Assembly: GCF_002855495.1 (NCBI RefSeq)
Contig: NZ_PKRO01000035.1
Span: 1 to 33,248, forward strand
From: Porphyrobacter sp. TH134
GTDB lineage: Bacteria; Pseudomonadota; Alphaproteobacteria; Sphingomonadales; Sphingomonadaceae
Direction of reading: 5' to 3'
DNA: 33,248 nucleotides
Shown here: positions 7,434 to 16,495 of the stretch, in pieces
How the letters are laid out: each line of letters opens with the position of its first letter
How positions within the stretch are numbered: position 1 is the first letter of the stretch
Notes under the pieces: model-generated
The model's database searches: none
Told to the model about the DNA's origin: nothing
The model's input: only the letters and a program-made list of their open reading frames with translations
Translations under genes and position numbers: made by a program

Positions 7434-9149
7434 ATGCGAAACGTGACCCCCTTGCACATCGGCCTGGGCCTAGCTGCGCTGACGATGGCGGTACCGGCAC
7501 AGTCTCAATTCGAATCCCCCGCCGCGCCCGCCCCTCCTCTCCCGGCCGAGACGATCTATGCCGATGGCCGGTTCTACACCCCGGACGGCTGGGCCACTCA
7601 CATGGCCTTGAACAAGGGCATCATCGTCGCGATCGGGACCGCTGAGGATGTGGCGCCGCATCGCACCGAGGATACGCAAACCTCCGAGCTCGGAGGGCTG
7701 ACGGTGCTTCCAGGGCTATTCGACATGCACATCCACCCCGGCCTCGCCGGCATGGATCGCAATTACTGCACGATCCCCTTCCCGGCTGATCTGGCATTGC
7801 TCAAGCAGACTGTGGCCGGTTGCGTCGCTGCGCGGCGCCCGGGTGAATGGGTGCTTGCCAAGGCATATCAGGCCGACCAGCTCGGCGTGCCCTATCCGGA
7901 TCGCACCTATCTCGACGAAGTCGCGCCGGACAATCCCGTGTTCATCGCCGATTTCAGCGGGCACACCGGCTGGGCGAACAGTGCCGCGCTACGCCTCGCA
8001 GGCGTCGGCGCGGACAGCGCCGATCCGCCCAACGGTGTGATCGATCGTGATCGTCAAGGCAGGCCAACCGGCGTGCTGCACGAAAGCGCCATGCGGCTGG
8101 TCACTGCGGTCATCCCGTCGACAGAAATGGCGGTGATAGAGGATGCGGTGAAATGGGGTGCTTCGCAGCTTCTTGCGCAGGGGATCATCGGATTCGTCGA
8201 CGCTTCAACTACCTTCGAACAGCTCCAGGCCTATGCCGCCCTCTCCGATCGGGGCGACATGAAACAGTATGTCCGCACCTGCATCTGGTCGCTCGCGGAA
8301 GACGCGATCGCGCGACGCAATCTTTACGCGCGGCGCAACGTTCAGCCGGACTGCGTGAAGATTTTCCTCGACGGCGTTCCCACCGCAGCGCGCACTGCGG
8401 CCATGCTCGACGCATATGTGGGGCGTGGTCATGTCCATTCTGCTCCGCCCGAACACGGCATTCTCTTGGTCCAGCCCGATGAGGTACTCAACGCGCAGGT
8501 TGCCGGTTTTGACCGGCAGGGGCTGACGGTAAAATTTCATGCGGCTGGCGACAGCGCTGTGCGGCAAGCCCTCGGAGCGATCGCAAGGGCGCGCGCTCTC
8601 AACGGCTATTCGGGCCTAGGGCACAGCGTTGGCCATACCAGCTTCATCGTCCCTGAAGACATTGCGGTCGCCCGCAAACTGCACGCCACCATCGAGTTTT
8701 CGCCGGTGATCTGGTATCCCGGCCCGGTAGTCGGAGACATCGCCGCGCAGGTCGGGCCGGACAAGATGAAGGATTATTACGCGATCGGAAGCGCGATCAA
8801 GGCAGGGGTGCTGACGGTGGTTGGTTCGGACTGGCCTGTCGTTCCGCCCGATCCTTGGACCGCTCTGGAGACGATGGTAACTCGGCAGGTGCCCGGTGGC
8901 GATTCCGAGCCGCTCGCACCCGAGCAGCGCGTCGGTCTCGAGATCGCGCTGCGGGTGATGACGCTCGACAGCGCCCGCCAGCTTGGGCTTCACAATCTGA
9001 CCGGGTCGCTGGAGGTCGGCAAATCCGCCGACATGATCGTCATCGACCGCGACATATTCGCGATTCCCGTGACCGAGATCCATGCGACCAAGGTGCTCGC
9101 GACATATATCGGCGGCGAAATGGTCTATCGTCATGCAGACCGCCGTTAG
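7434..9149 (+). CDS. exported YtcJ-type amidohydrolase (amidohydrolase 3 family), copy 2
   Basis: A 571-aa metal-dependent hydrolase, paralogous along its whole length to copy 1 at 1114-2844. Shared blocks include FDMHIHPGLAG (His99, His101), DCVKIFLDGVP with the conserved Lys, LTVKFHAAGDSAVR, GHSVGHTSF, IEFSPVIWYP and GSDWPV. It begins with a signal peptide (GLAALTMAVPAQSQ region), so export to the periplasm is likely. AGAGG lies just upstream of the ATG. It is first in a rightward pair with the serine hydrolase, transcribed away from the TonB receptor. The exact reaction is unknown; the family includes N-substituted formamide and other amide hydrolases. Keeping two exported paralogues in opposite operons suggests related but distinct substrates. 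Confidence 0.9.
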   Translation: MRNVTPLHIGLGLAALTMAVPAQSQFESPAAPAPPLPAETIYADGRFYTPDGWATHMALNKGIIVAIGTAEDVAPHRTEDTQTSELGGLTVLPGLFDMHIHPGLAGMDRNYCTIPFPADLALLKQTVAGCVAARRPGEWVLAKAYQADQLGVPYPDRTYLDEVAPDNPVFIADFSGHTGWANSAALRLAGVGADSADPPNGVIDRDRQGRPTGVLHESAMRLVTAVIPSTEMAVIEDAVKWGASQLLAQGIIGFVDASTTFEQLQAYAALSDRGDMKQYVRTCIWSLAEDAIARRNLYARRNVQPDCVKIFLDGVPTAARTAAMLDAYVGRGHVHSAPPEHGILLVQPDEVLNAQVAGFDRQGLTVKFHAAGDSAVRQALGAIARARALNGYSGLGHSVGHTSFIVPEDIAVARKLHATIEFSPVIWYPGPVVGDIAAQVGPDKMKDYYAIGSAIKAGVLTVVGSDWPVVPPDPWTALETMVTRQVPGGDSEPLAPEQRVGLEIALRVMTLDSARQLGLHNLTGSLEVGKSADMIVIDRDIFAIPVTEIHATKVLATYIGGEMVYRHADRR

Positions 9150-9223
9150 GCGGACCTCTGCCCAGCAAGACCGTTTGCAGCGGCCAGGTGGGTCCCGCAC
9201 CCGTGGCAGACCCGGAGGCATTA

Positions 9224-10291
9224 ATGCGCAAAGAAATCTTGGGGACCTCACGACTTTTGATGGCGGTGATCGCGCTGTGGGGATCACCGACGCGCGCGGC
9301 AGAACCGGCCCCGGCGGGGGAAATCGCTGTCCCCTGTAAAAGCGCACGCCTTGACCGCAAGGTGCTGGAAGAGGCGGCGAGATGGATCGAGGCCGGTGAG
9401 ACCCACATCGAGAGCTTTGTTGTCCGGCATTGTGGCGAGGTGGTTTTCGAAAGATATTATAACGGTTTCAAAGCCGAGGCGCGCCATGATATGCAATCGG
9501 CGACCAAGACGTTCACCGCTGCACTGATCGGGATTGCTCTCAAGGAAGGACTGATCGACAGCCTCGACCAGCCGGTCGCCGAATTGCTTCCCGATTACCG
9601 CCAGCTCCTACAAGGTGCCAAAGCGCAGATCACGCTGCGACATCTGCTGACGATGACTTCAGGCCTCAAGTGGACCGATTTCGGGCCGGAACGGTCGTTC
9701 GAGTTCATGGCGGCGGCAAAGGATTCGGTTGCCTACGTGCTCGGCGAACCGCTGGTCAGCCAGCCAGGCCAAACATTCTTCTACAACACTGGCAGTTCGC
9801 ATCTTCTTTCCGCGATCATCACCGCAAGGAGCGGAAAGCCTGCTGCCGAATATGCACGCGAGAAGCTGTTCGGTCCGCTCGGCATAGCCGATTACGTATG
9901 GCGCGCACATGCCGATGGGCAGAGTGAGGGAGGCTGGCAGCTTTACCTGCGTCCAAAGGATGCGGCGAAGTTCGGCCAGCTTTTGCTCGACGAGGGCGAA
10001 TGGCAGGGTCGGCAGTTGATCGCGCGCGAGTATGTCGACGAGGCCACACGCGGTCACAATCCCACCGATTACGGGAGCGAATACGGCTTCCAGATGTGGA
10101 TCGAGAAGAATTTCGGAATCGCCGATGTTGCCGCGGCTCGAGGCTGGGCGGGACAGGACATCTTCGTGCTCGACGAGATGGACATGGTCGTCGTTTTTAA
10201 TGGCGATATCGCCTATCCCGCCGAGATGGCGCGGGATGTGCGCCACATCATGACGACTTTCATTGCCCGGTCGGTGCAGCCAGCGGAATGA
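9224..10291 (+). CDS. exported class C beta-lactamase-fold serine hydrolase
   Basis: A 355-aa member of the serine beta-lactamase/penicillin-binding-protein-like family (PF00144 type), which includes esterases, D-aminopeptidases and amidases as well as AmpC enzymes. A signal peptide ends near PTRAAEP. The SxxK nucleophile motif is SATKT (about residues 91-95). RHLLTMTSGLKW is the usual family block, and FYNTGSSHLLS supplies the YxN motif. The C-terminal RGWAGQDIFVLDE region carries the third active-site strand in modified form (GWAGQ). GGAGG at 9214-9218 supports the ATG at 9224. It follows amidohydrolase copy 2 by 74 bp and is probably co-transcribed. I infer an esterase/amidase acting on the imported or periplasmic substrate rather than an antibiotic-resistance enzyme. 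Confidence 0.88.
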   Translation: MRKEILGTSRLLMAVIALWGSPTRAAEPAPAGEIAVPCKSARLDRKVLEEAARWIEAGETHIESFVVRHCGEVVFERYYNGFKAEARHDMQSATKTFTAALIGIALKEGLIDSLDQPVAELLPDYRQLLQGAKAQITLRHLLTMTSGLKWTDFGPERSFEFMAAAKDSVAYVLGEPLVSQPGQTFFYNTGSSHLLSAIITARSGKPAAEYAREKLFGPLGIADYVWRAHADGQSEGGWQLYLRPKDAAKFGQLLLDEGEWQGRQLIAREYVDEATRGHNPTDYGSEYGFQMWIEKNFGIADVAAARGWAGQDIFVLDEMDMVVVFNGDIAYPAEMARDVRHIMTTFIARSVQPAE

Positions 10292-10373
10292 TGCCGCGCT
10301 CGGCGGTCTGACCTGGTGATCGGATCGTGCCGCGACATTTATGCCGACTTGGCCGATGCGGGACGAGGCTAGC

Positions 10374-12320
10374 CTAGGGCAGGGCGAAGGCGACGATCGC
10401 GTCCGACAGCTGCGTGCCGAAAGCGCCGTGCCCGCCGGCCGCGACCACGACAAACTGCCTGCCGCCCGCCATGTATGTCATCGGCGTGGCCGTTGCCGGG
10501 GCCGGGGTGGACGCGCTCCAAACTTCCTTGCCAGTGGCAAGGTCAAAGGCGCGCAATCTGCTGTCGAGACTCGCGCCGATGAAGATCAGACCGCCCGCCG
10601 TGATGATCGGCCCGCCCTGGTTGGGAGCGCCCCAGCTCTCGAGTGATTTCACGCCGGGGCCGAACTCGACCTTGCCGAACGGCCGTTGCCACACGATCGT
10701 ACCGCTGTTCATGTCAATCGCTGTGAGCGCACCCCACGGCGGCGGATTGCAGGGCGTGCCGATGCTCGAGAACAGCGCCTCGCGCAGCATCACGTAGGGC
10801 GACCCGCGCATCTCGTATGTCGAGACGCCAGCAGTCTTGTGCTTCGCCTCGTCGAATTCGGCCCGCGGCATCAGCGAGACGCGCGAGACGAGGTTGGACG
10901 AATTGACCACCGCCACTCCGCTGCGCTGGTCATAGGCGATCCCGCCCCAGTTCGACCCGCCGAGGAAGCTCGGGTGGAGGATCGCCCCCCTGACGCTCGG
11001 CGGGGTGAAGATCCCCTCGTTGCGGTAGGCGGCGATCCGCTTGCGGCACAGGCCATCCGCGCCGTCCTCCGGCGCGATGGCCTGCGAGGTGAAGGGGCGG
11101 GGCCTCACCGGAACCGGCTGGGTGGGCGAGGCCTTCTCGCCCGGCACGTCGGAGGCCGGGACGGGCCGCTCCTCGACCGGGTGGATCGGCCGGCCGGTGC
11201 GCCGGTCGAGGGTGAAGACGAACCCGGTCTTGGTCGCCTGGATCACCGCGGGAACGGCCTTGCCCTCGCGGTGCAGCGTCACCAGCGTCGGCATCGAGGG
11301 CAGATCGTAGTCCCACAGGTCATGATGCACGGTCTGGAACGACCAGCGCTTCTCCCCCGTGGCAGCATCGAGCGCGACCACGGCATTGCCGTCGGGGATG
11401 GCGTCGATGCGGTTCACCCCGAACGTGTCGTAGCTGGGGCTGCCGGTCGGCAGGAAGACGAGGCCGGCCTCCGCGTCGATCGCCAGCGGCGCCCAGGCAT
11501 TGGCGCCGCCAACCTTGTCGGTGAGGGCGGCGGGGATCGGGTTCCAGCTCCACAATTCCCGGCCGGTGCGCACGTCGAAGCCGCGCACGATGCCGTCGAG
11601 CGAATCCTCGTACTTGTTGTCGATCACCGTGCCGCCCACGATCACCACGTCGCGGTAGATCGCCGGGGGCGAGGTCATCGAGATGTTGCCCTCGCCCTTG
11701 TAGTCGAGGGCATTGAGATCGATGCGTCCGCCCGCGCCGAAATCCGCGCAGGGCTTGCCGCTCGCGGCATCCACGGCGACGAGGAAGCCGTTGTCGGTGC
11801 CCATCAGCACGCGCGCAGCGCAGGCCTTGCCCTTGTCCTCCGCCCGCGAGGAGGCCCAGTGCGCGACCCCGCGGCAATTGTGGTAGCCATACATTGTCTC
11901 GGTCTTCGCCTTGCCGAAATCGTAGCGCCACAGCTGGCGCCCCGTCGCGGGGTCGAGGGCGATGATGTTGTTGTAGGGCGTGCAGAGCAGCAGCCGGCCT
12001 TCGGCGAGGATCGGGGTGACCTGGTAGTTGGTCATGTCCCCGCCGTCGCTGCCGTCGGACAGATCGCCGGTGTGGAAGGTCCAGGCGGGCGCGAGCGCGG
12101 CGATGGTGGAAAGGTTGATCTGGTCGAGCGAGCTGTACTGCGTGCCGCCCGGCTGTCCGCCATAGGTCGGCCAGTCCGCCGCCGCCTCGCCGGGGAAGCG
12201 CGTCTCGGGGAAGGCGGCAAGCCGCTCGACCGAGGCGGTATCGAGCGAGCGGTACACCCCGACCCCCACCACCAGCGCGAGCATCAGCCCGGTGAGGATC
12301 AGCGACAGCCTGCGGCTCAC
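10374..12320 (-). CDS. PQQ-dependent dehydrogenase, membrane-anchored (glucose/quinate-dehydrogenase type)
   Basis: A 648-aa quinoprotein with an eight-bladed propeller that oxidises an alcohol, polyol or similar substrate in the periplasm. An N-terminal hydrophobic segment (residues 6-22) anchors or exports it; it lacks the five-helix membrane domain of E. coli-type glucose dehydrogenase. Visible family blocks are DWPTYGGQPGGTQYSSL, YHNCRGVAHW, GKPCADFGAGGRIDLN, VHHDLWDYDLPSMPTL (catalytic Asp region, 331-345) and a C-terminal VVVAAGGHGAFG. The start is GTG at 12320, with its GTGA overlapping the stop of the upstream aldehyde dehydrogenase, so the two are translationally coupled. It is the last gene of the P450 operon. 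No cytochrome c acceptor is encoded nearby, so electrons probably go to ubiquinone. Confidence 0.92.
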   Translation of the reverse strand: MSRRLSLILTGLMLALVVGVGVYRSLDTASVERLAAFPETRFPGEAAADWPTYGGQPGGTQYSSLDQINLSTIAALAPAWTFHTGDLSDGSDGGDMTNYQVTPILAEGRLLLCTPYNNIIALDPATGRQLWRYDFGKAKTETMYGYHNCRGVAHWASSRAEDKGKACAARVLMGTDNGFLVAVDAASGKPCADFGAGGRIDLNALDYKGEGNISMTSPPAIYRDVVIVGGTVIDNKYEDSLDGIVRGFDVRTGRELWSWNPIPAALTDKVGGANAWAPLAIDAEAGLVFLPTGSPSYDTFGVNRIDAIPDGNAVVALDAATGEKRWSFQTVHHDLWDYDLPSMPTLVTLHREGKAVPAVIQATKTGFVFTLDRRTGRPIHPVEERPVPASDVPGEKASPTQPVPVRPRPFTSQAIAPEDGADGLCRKRIAAYRNEGIFTPPSVRGAILHPSFLGGSNWGGIAYDQRSGVAVVNSSNLVSRVSLMPRAEFDEAKHKTAGVSTYEMRGSPYVMLREALFSSIGTPCNPPPWGALTAIDMNSGTIVWQRPFGKVEFGPGVKSLESWGAPNQGGPIITAGGLIFIGASLDSRLRAFDLATGKEVWSASTPAPATATPMTYMAGGRQFVVVAAGGHGAFGTQLSDAIVAFALP

Positions 12321-13780
12321 GCGGTGGAGCCTTCGAGGATCTGGAGGGTCTTGAGGTCGGAATGGAATTCGAGCGCGAAGTGGCCGCCCTCACGCCCCAG
12401 GCCGCTGATGCCGATCCCGCCGAAGGGGGCGGTGAGATCGCGCACCAGGAAGGTGTTGACCCACACCGTCCCCGCCCGCACCGCGCGCCCGACCCGCTCG
12501 GCCCGCGCGGCGCTGCCGGTGTAGACGATGCCCGAGAGGCCATAGGCGGTCGAATTGGCCAGCGCGATGCCCTCGGCCTCGTCGGCGAAGGTCTGGAAAG
12601 TGAGCACGGGTCCGAAGATCTCGCTCTGCACGACTTCGGAATCGTTGCTGGCCGGCTCGATCAGGGTCGGCTCGATCCACAACCCGTCGGCGTGCGGGCG
12701 GTTGCCGCCGCGCACGATCCGGTCCCCGGCGGCACGGGCGCGGGCGATGAAGCCTTCGACCCGCGCGACGTGATCGGGGTGGATCATCGGCGCCATGGTG
12801 GTGTCCGGATCGCGGCTGTCGCCCATCACGTGCGCATCGGTGAAGCGGTGGAAGTGGGCGAGGAATTCCTCGCGCACGCTCTCCTCGACGATCAGGCGCG
12901 AGCCGGCCATGCACACCTGCCCGCTGTCGTCATATTGCCCGGCGGCCTTTTTCGCGGCGGCCTCGATATCGGCGTCGGCGAAGACCAGCAGACAGGACTT
13001 GCCGCCGAGTTCGGCGGTGAAGGGCACGATGTTGTCCGCCGCCGCCCGGCCGATGACCCGCGCGGTCGGCACCGAGCCGGTGAAGGAAATCCGCCGCACC
13101 CCCGGATGGCGCACCAGCGCATCGCCGACCTCGCGGCCAAGCCCCTGGACGATGTTGAACACGCCGGGCGGGATCCCCGCTTCGGCGATCAGGTCGGCAA
13201 GCACCGAAGCCGACAGCGGGGACCATTCGGCGGGCTTCAGGATCACCGTGTTGCCTGCCGCGAGCGCCGGGGCGCATTTCCAGGTCGAGAGCATGAAGGG
13301 CGCGTTCCACGGCGTGATGATCACAGCCGGGCCGGCCGGCATGCGGATGACGCGGTTGGCGGTGCCCTTGGAGGACCACACCCGCTCCTCGTGCTCGATC
13401 GCAAGGTCGGCATAGTTGCGGAAGTTGAGCGCGCCGCGCGGCACGAGGCGCAGGCGCAGGCTGTCCTCAAGCAGCCCCATGTCGAGGCATTCAACCGTCG
13501 CGATCGCGTCCTTGTGCGCCTCGATCAGGTCGGCGAGGCGGTGGAGGTGGCGGCCGCGCTCCTGCGGGCTCAGCGCGGCCCAGGCGGGGAAGGCGTCGGC
13601 GGCCGCGCGCACGGCGTGGTCCGCCGTCGCCGCATCGCCGCGGGCGACCTCGCCGAGCAGCAGGTTCGACCAGTCGAGCGGGGAGCGGGTCTCGAAGGTC
13701 CCGGGCGAGGAGATCCGCTCACCGCCGATGAAGTGATCCCCCGAAACGGCGACGCCGCCCACATCGAAACGCTTGGTCAT
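12317..13780 (-). CDS. hpaE: aldehyde dehydrogenase, HpaE-like (carboxymethyl-hydroxymuconic semialdehyde dehydrogenase type)
   Basis: A 487-aa NAD(P)-dependent aldehyde dehydrogenase. From memory of E. coli HpaE, several stretches correspond closely: ITPWNAPFMLSTWKCAPALA, SPLSASVLADLIAEAGIPPG, VGDALVRHPGVRRISFTGS and VNTFLVRDLTAPFGGI. HpaE oxidises the semialdehyde produced by homoprotocatechuate ring cleavage, which fits the HpaD-like dioxygenase just beyond this operon. Catalytic Cys is in DDSGQVCMAGSR and Glu in FTAELGGKS. The ATG at 13780 follows AAGGGA and lies 22 bp after the glutamine-synthetase-like gene. Substrate assignment is inference; a role in oxidising a gamma-glutamyl aldehyde (PuuC-like) is the main alternative. 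Confidence 0.85.
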   Translation of the reverse strand: MTKRFDVGGVAVSGDHFIGGERISSPGTFETRSPLDWSNLLLGEVARGDAATADHAVRAAADAFPAWAALSPQERGRHLHRLADLIEAHKDAIATVECLDMGLLEDSLRLRLVPRGALNFRNYADLAIEHEERVWSSKGTANRVIRMPAGPAVIITPWNAPFMLSTWKCAPALAAGNTVILKPAEWSPLSASVLADLIAEAGIPPGVFNIVQGLGREVGDALVRHPGVRRISFTGSVPTARVIGRAAADNIVPFTAELGGKSCLLVFADADIEAAAKKAAGQYDDSGQVCMAGSRLIVEESVREEFLAHFHRFTDAHVMGDSRDPDTTMAPMIHPDHVARVEGFIARARAAGDRIVRGGNRPHADGLWIEPTLIEPASNDSEVVQSEIFGPVLTFQTFADEAEGIALANSTAYGLSGIVYTGSAARAERVGRAVRAGTVWVNTFLVRDLTAPFGGIGISGLGREGGHFALEFHSDLKTLQILEGSTA

Positions 13781-13802
13781 GGCGATAATCCCTTGCCCGC
13801 GG

Positions 13803-15128
13803 TCAGATGAAGGGCGCGTAGTAGTCGAAGATCTGCGCCTCGCTCGCGCCGGCCAGTTCCTCGATCTCGGCACGCTTGATGGCGATGAAGTTGTCGACCA
13901 GCAGCGGGCCGAGCGCCGCGCGCAGCTTGGGGTCGGCTGCGAGCGCATCAAGCGATTCCGCCAGGGTGTCGGCCACCCGCTCGGTCGCGTCGATCCGCTC
14001 GATCCCGTCGCCGCTCTCCTCCGGCGGCAGGGCATAACCCTCCTCGACCCCGATCAGCGCGGCCTGCAGCGCTGCGGCGACGGCGACGTAGGGGGAGGCG
14101 GCACAGTCGGCGAGGCGGTGCTCGATCCGGGCCGCGGGGCCGGTTTCGGCCGAGACCCGGACAGCAACGCCGCGATGGTCGTGACCCCAGTTGGCCCAGC
14201 ACCCGCTGAGACTGGAGGGCTGGAGGCGCGCATAGGAATTGACCGTCGGCGCCATGATCGCGCCGAGCGCCCGGTGGTGCTTGACCAGCCCGGCGATGCA
14301 CCCGTTCACCAGCGGCGAGAGCGCGCCTCGGGCAGTGCCTCCGGCGAAGGCGTTGGTGCCGTCGGCCGTCTGCATGCTGATGTTGATGTGGAGACCCGTG
14401 CCCGCCTTTCCGGCGATCGGCTTGGGCATGAAGTTGAGAAGATAGCCGCGGCGATACAGAAGCTCGCGCGCCATGGTGCGGAACAGAAAGAAATCGTCGC
14501 AGGCCTTGAGCGCGTCGGTGTAGCCGAGGGTCAGCTCGAACTGCGGGAAGTCGAATTCGGAATTGAGGGATTCGATCTCGATCCCGACCTTCTCGGCCAT
14601 TGCCCAGATCTCGTCGACGAGCCCGGCGGGATCGGTGAAGGGCCCGGTGCCGTAGACGTAGGCGCCGGGGGTGTCGTAGGGCACCCAGCGGCCTTCGGTA
14701 TCGCGCTGGAAGATATAGGCTTCCCCCTCCAGGCCGATCATCGGATTGAGCCCATGGGCCTGCCAGCCTGCCAGCGCGCGCTTCAGTGCGGAGCGGCCGC
14801 ACAGGCCGAAGGGCCCGTCGTCGAGATGGAGGTCGCCGATGGCGATGCGCGTGTTCGTCTCCCACCCGAGCCGCAGCGAGCTTTCGTCGAAGCGCGCCGT
14901 CATGTCGGGCAGCCCGGTGCCGACCCCCGCCCCGGGGGCATCGACCAGCTGGCGGGCGTAGGTGAGGGCATAGGTGCCGACGCAGAAGCGCGCGTGCCCC
15001 TGCCGTCCCATGCGCACCGGCAGGTATTTCCCGCGGGCCAGGTTCAACTGATCGGCGAACAGCACCCGCACCCGTTCCCCGTCACGAAGCGCGTTTTGCA
15101 TCGCCACATCCCCCGCAACATAGTTCAT
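13803..15128 (-). CDS. glutamine-synthetase-like gamma-glutamyl-amide ligase
   Basis: A 441-aa protein of the glutamine synthetase superfamily, probably joining glutamate to an organic amine with ATP rather than making glutamine. GS catalytic motifs are present: GLEGEAYIF (Glu134/136), NSEFDFPQFEL (Glu191, Glu198), AGTGLHINIS (His247), PTVNSYARL and ETGPAARIEHRLAD (Arg334, Glu336, Arg338). Related ligases open amine-degradation pathways: PuuA for putrescine, TdnQ/AtdA1 for aniline and IpuC for isopropylamine. The gene starts at 15128 in an ATGA overlap with the P450 stop, so ligase and P450 are made together. Its cluster also has a class I glutamine amidotransferase-fold protein, as in the aniline cluster. 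Housekeeping ammonia assimilation is unlikely in this context. Confidence 0.88.
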   Translation of the reverse strand: MNYVAGDVAMQNALRDGERVRVLFADQLNLARGKYLPVRMGRQGHARFCVGTYALTYARQLVDAPGAGVGTGLPDMTARFDESSLRLGWETNTRIAIGDLHLDDGPFGLCGRSALKRALAGWQAHGLNPMIGLEGEAYIFQRDTEGRWVPYDTPGAYVYGTGPFTDPAGLVDEIWAMAEKVGIEIESLNSEFDFPQFELTLGYTDALKACDDFFLFRTMARELLYRRGYLLNFMPKPIAGKAGTGLHINISMQTADGTNAFAGGTARGALSPLVNGCIAGLVKHHRALGAIMAPTVNSYARLQPSSLSGCWANWGHDHRGVAVRVSAETGPAARIEHRLADCAASPYVAVAAALQAALIGVEEGYALPPEESGDGIERIDATERVADTLAESLDALAADPKLRAALGPLLVDNFIAIKRAEIEELAGASEAQIFDYYAPFI

Positions 15129-16399
15129 CGCCCCGTCATCCGAACCGGCAGCCGCTTGATCCCGAGGATGAAGTTCGAGCGCAGATAGCTGTGGTCCGCC
15201 ACCTGCGCGATGCTGCCGACATGGCGCGCCAGTTCCTCGAGCACGATCCGCACCTCGAGCTTGGCGAGCCACATCCCCAGGCACACGTGGGGGCCGCCCT
15301 GCCCGAAGGACACGAAGCGGTTGGGCGAGCGGGCGAGGTCGATCTCGTAGGGGTTGCCGAAGGCTTCGGCATCGCGGTTGGCCGAGGCGAACCACAGGAT
15401 CACCTTGTCCCCGGCGGCGATCCGCTTGCCGTGATAGGTTAAATCCTCGGTCGCGGTGCGCCGGAAATGGGTGGTGGGGGAGGCCCAGCGGATCATCTCG
15501 TCCGCAGCCGTGCGCACCGCGTCCTCGTCCATCGCGCGGACCGCTTCGAGGAGGTGCGGCAGGTTGGCGAGCGCGTGGATCGATGCCGCGATGCTGTAGC
15601 GCGTGGTATCGTTCCCGGCGGCCACCAGCAGGCAGAAGAAGTTGCGGAACTCGTCGTCGCTGATCCTGACGCCGTTCTTGTCGGGCTGGCGCACGAGGTT
15701 GAGCACCCCCACGTCCTCGCCCCGGTCCATCCGGGCGATGAGATCGTTGGCATAGTCGAACAGCTCGACCGCCGCGGGCGAGCGGAACGGGAGGAGCCGG
15801 TATGCCTCGGTATCGACCTGGTCGATCACGAAGTCGGTGTAGTCGGGATCGGAATTGGAAATGAGCGCGTCGCCCTTTTCCACCAGCCAGTCCGAATCCG
15901 CGTCGGGCACGCCGATGATCTGGCCGAGCATCCGCATCGGCAGTTGCCGGGCGATCGCCTCGACCGCGTCGACCTCGCCCTGCTCCACCGCCGCATCGAC
16001 GAGGCTGCGGGTAATCGCGCGGATTTGCGGTTCGAACTTGGCGACCTCCTGGCGCGAGAAGGCCTTGTTGACCAGCATCCGAAAATGGGTGTGGCGCGGC
16101 GGATCGGTCTCCTGGAAGGTCTTGCGCGCTTCGTATTCCTCCTCGGACTGGTCCTCCATCCGGATCCCGCGCGCCGAGCTCAGCAGCTGCGGGTTGCGGT
16201 TGAGATCGGCAATGTCGGCATGGCGGGTGATCGACCAGAAGCCGCGCCCGCCGCTTTCCGGGCACCACGCGACGGGGTCCTCGCGCCGCATCCGCTCGAA
16301 GGTGGCATAGGGCGCGCCGTCGTTGAAGGCATCCTGGCTGGCGAGATCGACATGCGGGTCGGTCGAACGGGAGAAGGGGTATGTCCAGTCCTGAGCCAT
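15125..16399 (-). CDS. cytochrome P450 (bacterial class I)
   Basis: A 424-aa soluble P450 monooxygenase. The I-helix motif is AAGNDTTR (residues 260-267), the ExxR motif is EMIR (301-304), and the haem-binding loop is FGQGGPHVCLG with Cys373 as thiolate ligand. The length fits bacterial CYPs fed by a ferredoxin, and a matching reductase plus [2Fe-2S] ferredoxin lie at 24642-26215. The ATG at 16399 is preferred because AGAGG sits 6 nt upstream; an ATG at 16405 is also in frame. It is the first gene of the leftward operon P450, GS-like ligase, aldehyde dehydrogenase, PQQ dehydrogenase. An operator-like site lies 80 bp upstream. The substrate is unknown; hydroxylation or N-dealkylation of the gamma-glutamylated amine is a plausible role. 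Confidence 0.95.
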   Translation of the reverse strand: MAQDWTYPFSRSTDPHVDLASQDAFNDGAPYATFERMRREDPVAWCPESGGRGFWSITRHADIADLNRNPQLLSSARGIRMEDQSEEEYEARKTFQETDPPRHTHFRMLVNKAFSRQEVAKFEPQIRAITRSLVDAAVEQGEVDAVEAIARQLPMRMLGQIIGVPDADSDWLVEKGDALISNSDPDYTDFVIDQVDTEAYRLLPFRSPAAVELFDYANDLIARMDRGEDVGVLNLVRQPDKNGVRISDDEFRNFFCLLVAAGNDTTRYSIAASIHALANLPHLLEAVRAMDEDAVRTAADEMIRWASPTTHFRRTATEDLTYHGKRIAAGDKVILWFASANRDAEAFGNPYEIDLARSPNRFVSFGQGGPHVCLGMWLAKLEVRIVLEELARHVGSIAQVADHSYLRSNFILGIKRLPVRMTGR

Positions 16400-16478
16400 C
16401 GGCATCCTCTGCGCGCTGCGTCCCCGCCCGGACGGGGGAGCCGTTTTGTCGGGGAATAGGTCGCAACCGGTTGGCCGT

Positions 16479-16495
16479 CTTAGCAGATGCGGACA
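16479..16495 (-). promoter_or_regulatory. operator-like site E, P450 operon / dioxygenase divergent promoter
   Basis: On the minus strand this reads TGTCCGCATCTGCTAAG, identical at 15 of 17 positions to the site before the FAH-family gene (27156-27172). A weak -10-like CCTATT (minus strand, 16455-16460) starts 18 nt after the motif, directed to the P450 operon. The dioxygenase gene starts 80 bp away on the other side, so the site could serve both. Confidence 0.6.

Noticed and set aside
9224..10291. Serine hydrolase as an antibiotic-resistance beta-lactamase
   Set aside because: The fold is shared by esterases and amidases, the third active-site motif is not the AmpC KTG form, and the gene sits beside amidohydrolases and a receptor.
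13803..15128. Calling the GS-like gene by a specific pathway name (puuA, tdnQ, ipuC)
   Set aside because: Motifs show the superfamily and context suggests an amine ligase, but the amine specificity cannot be read by eye.
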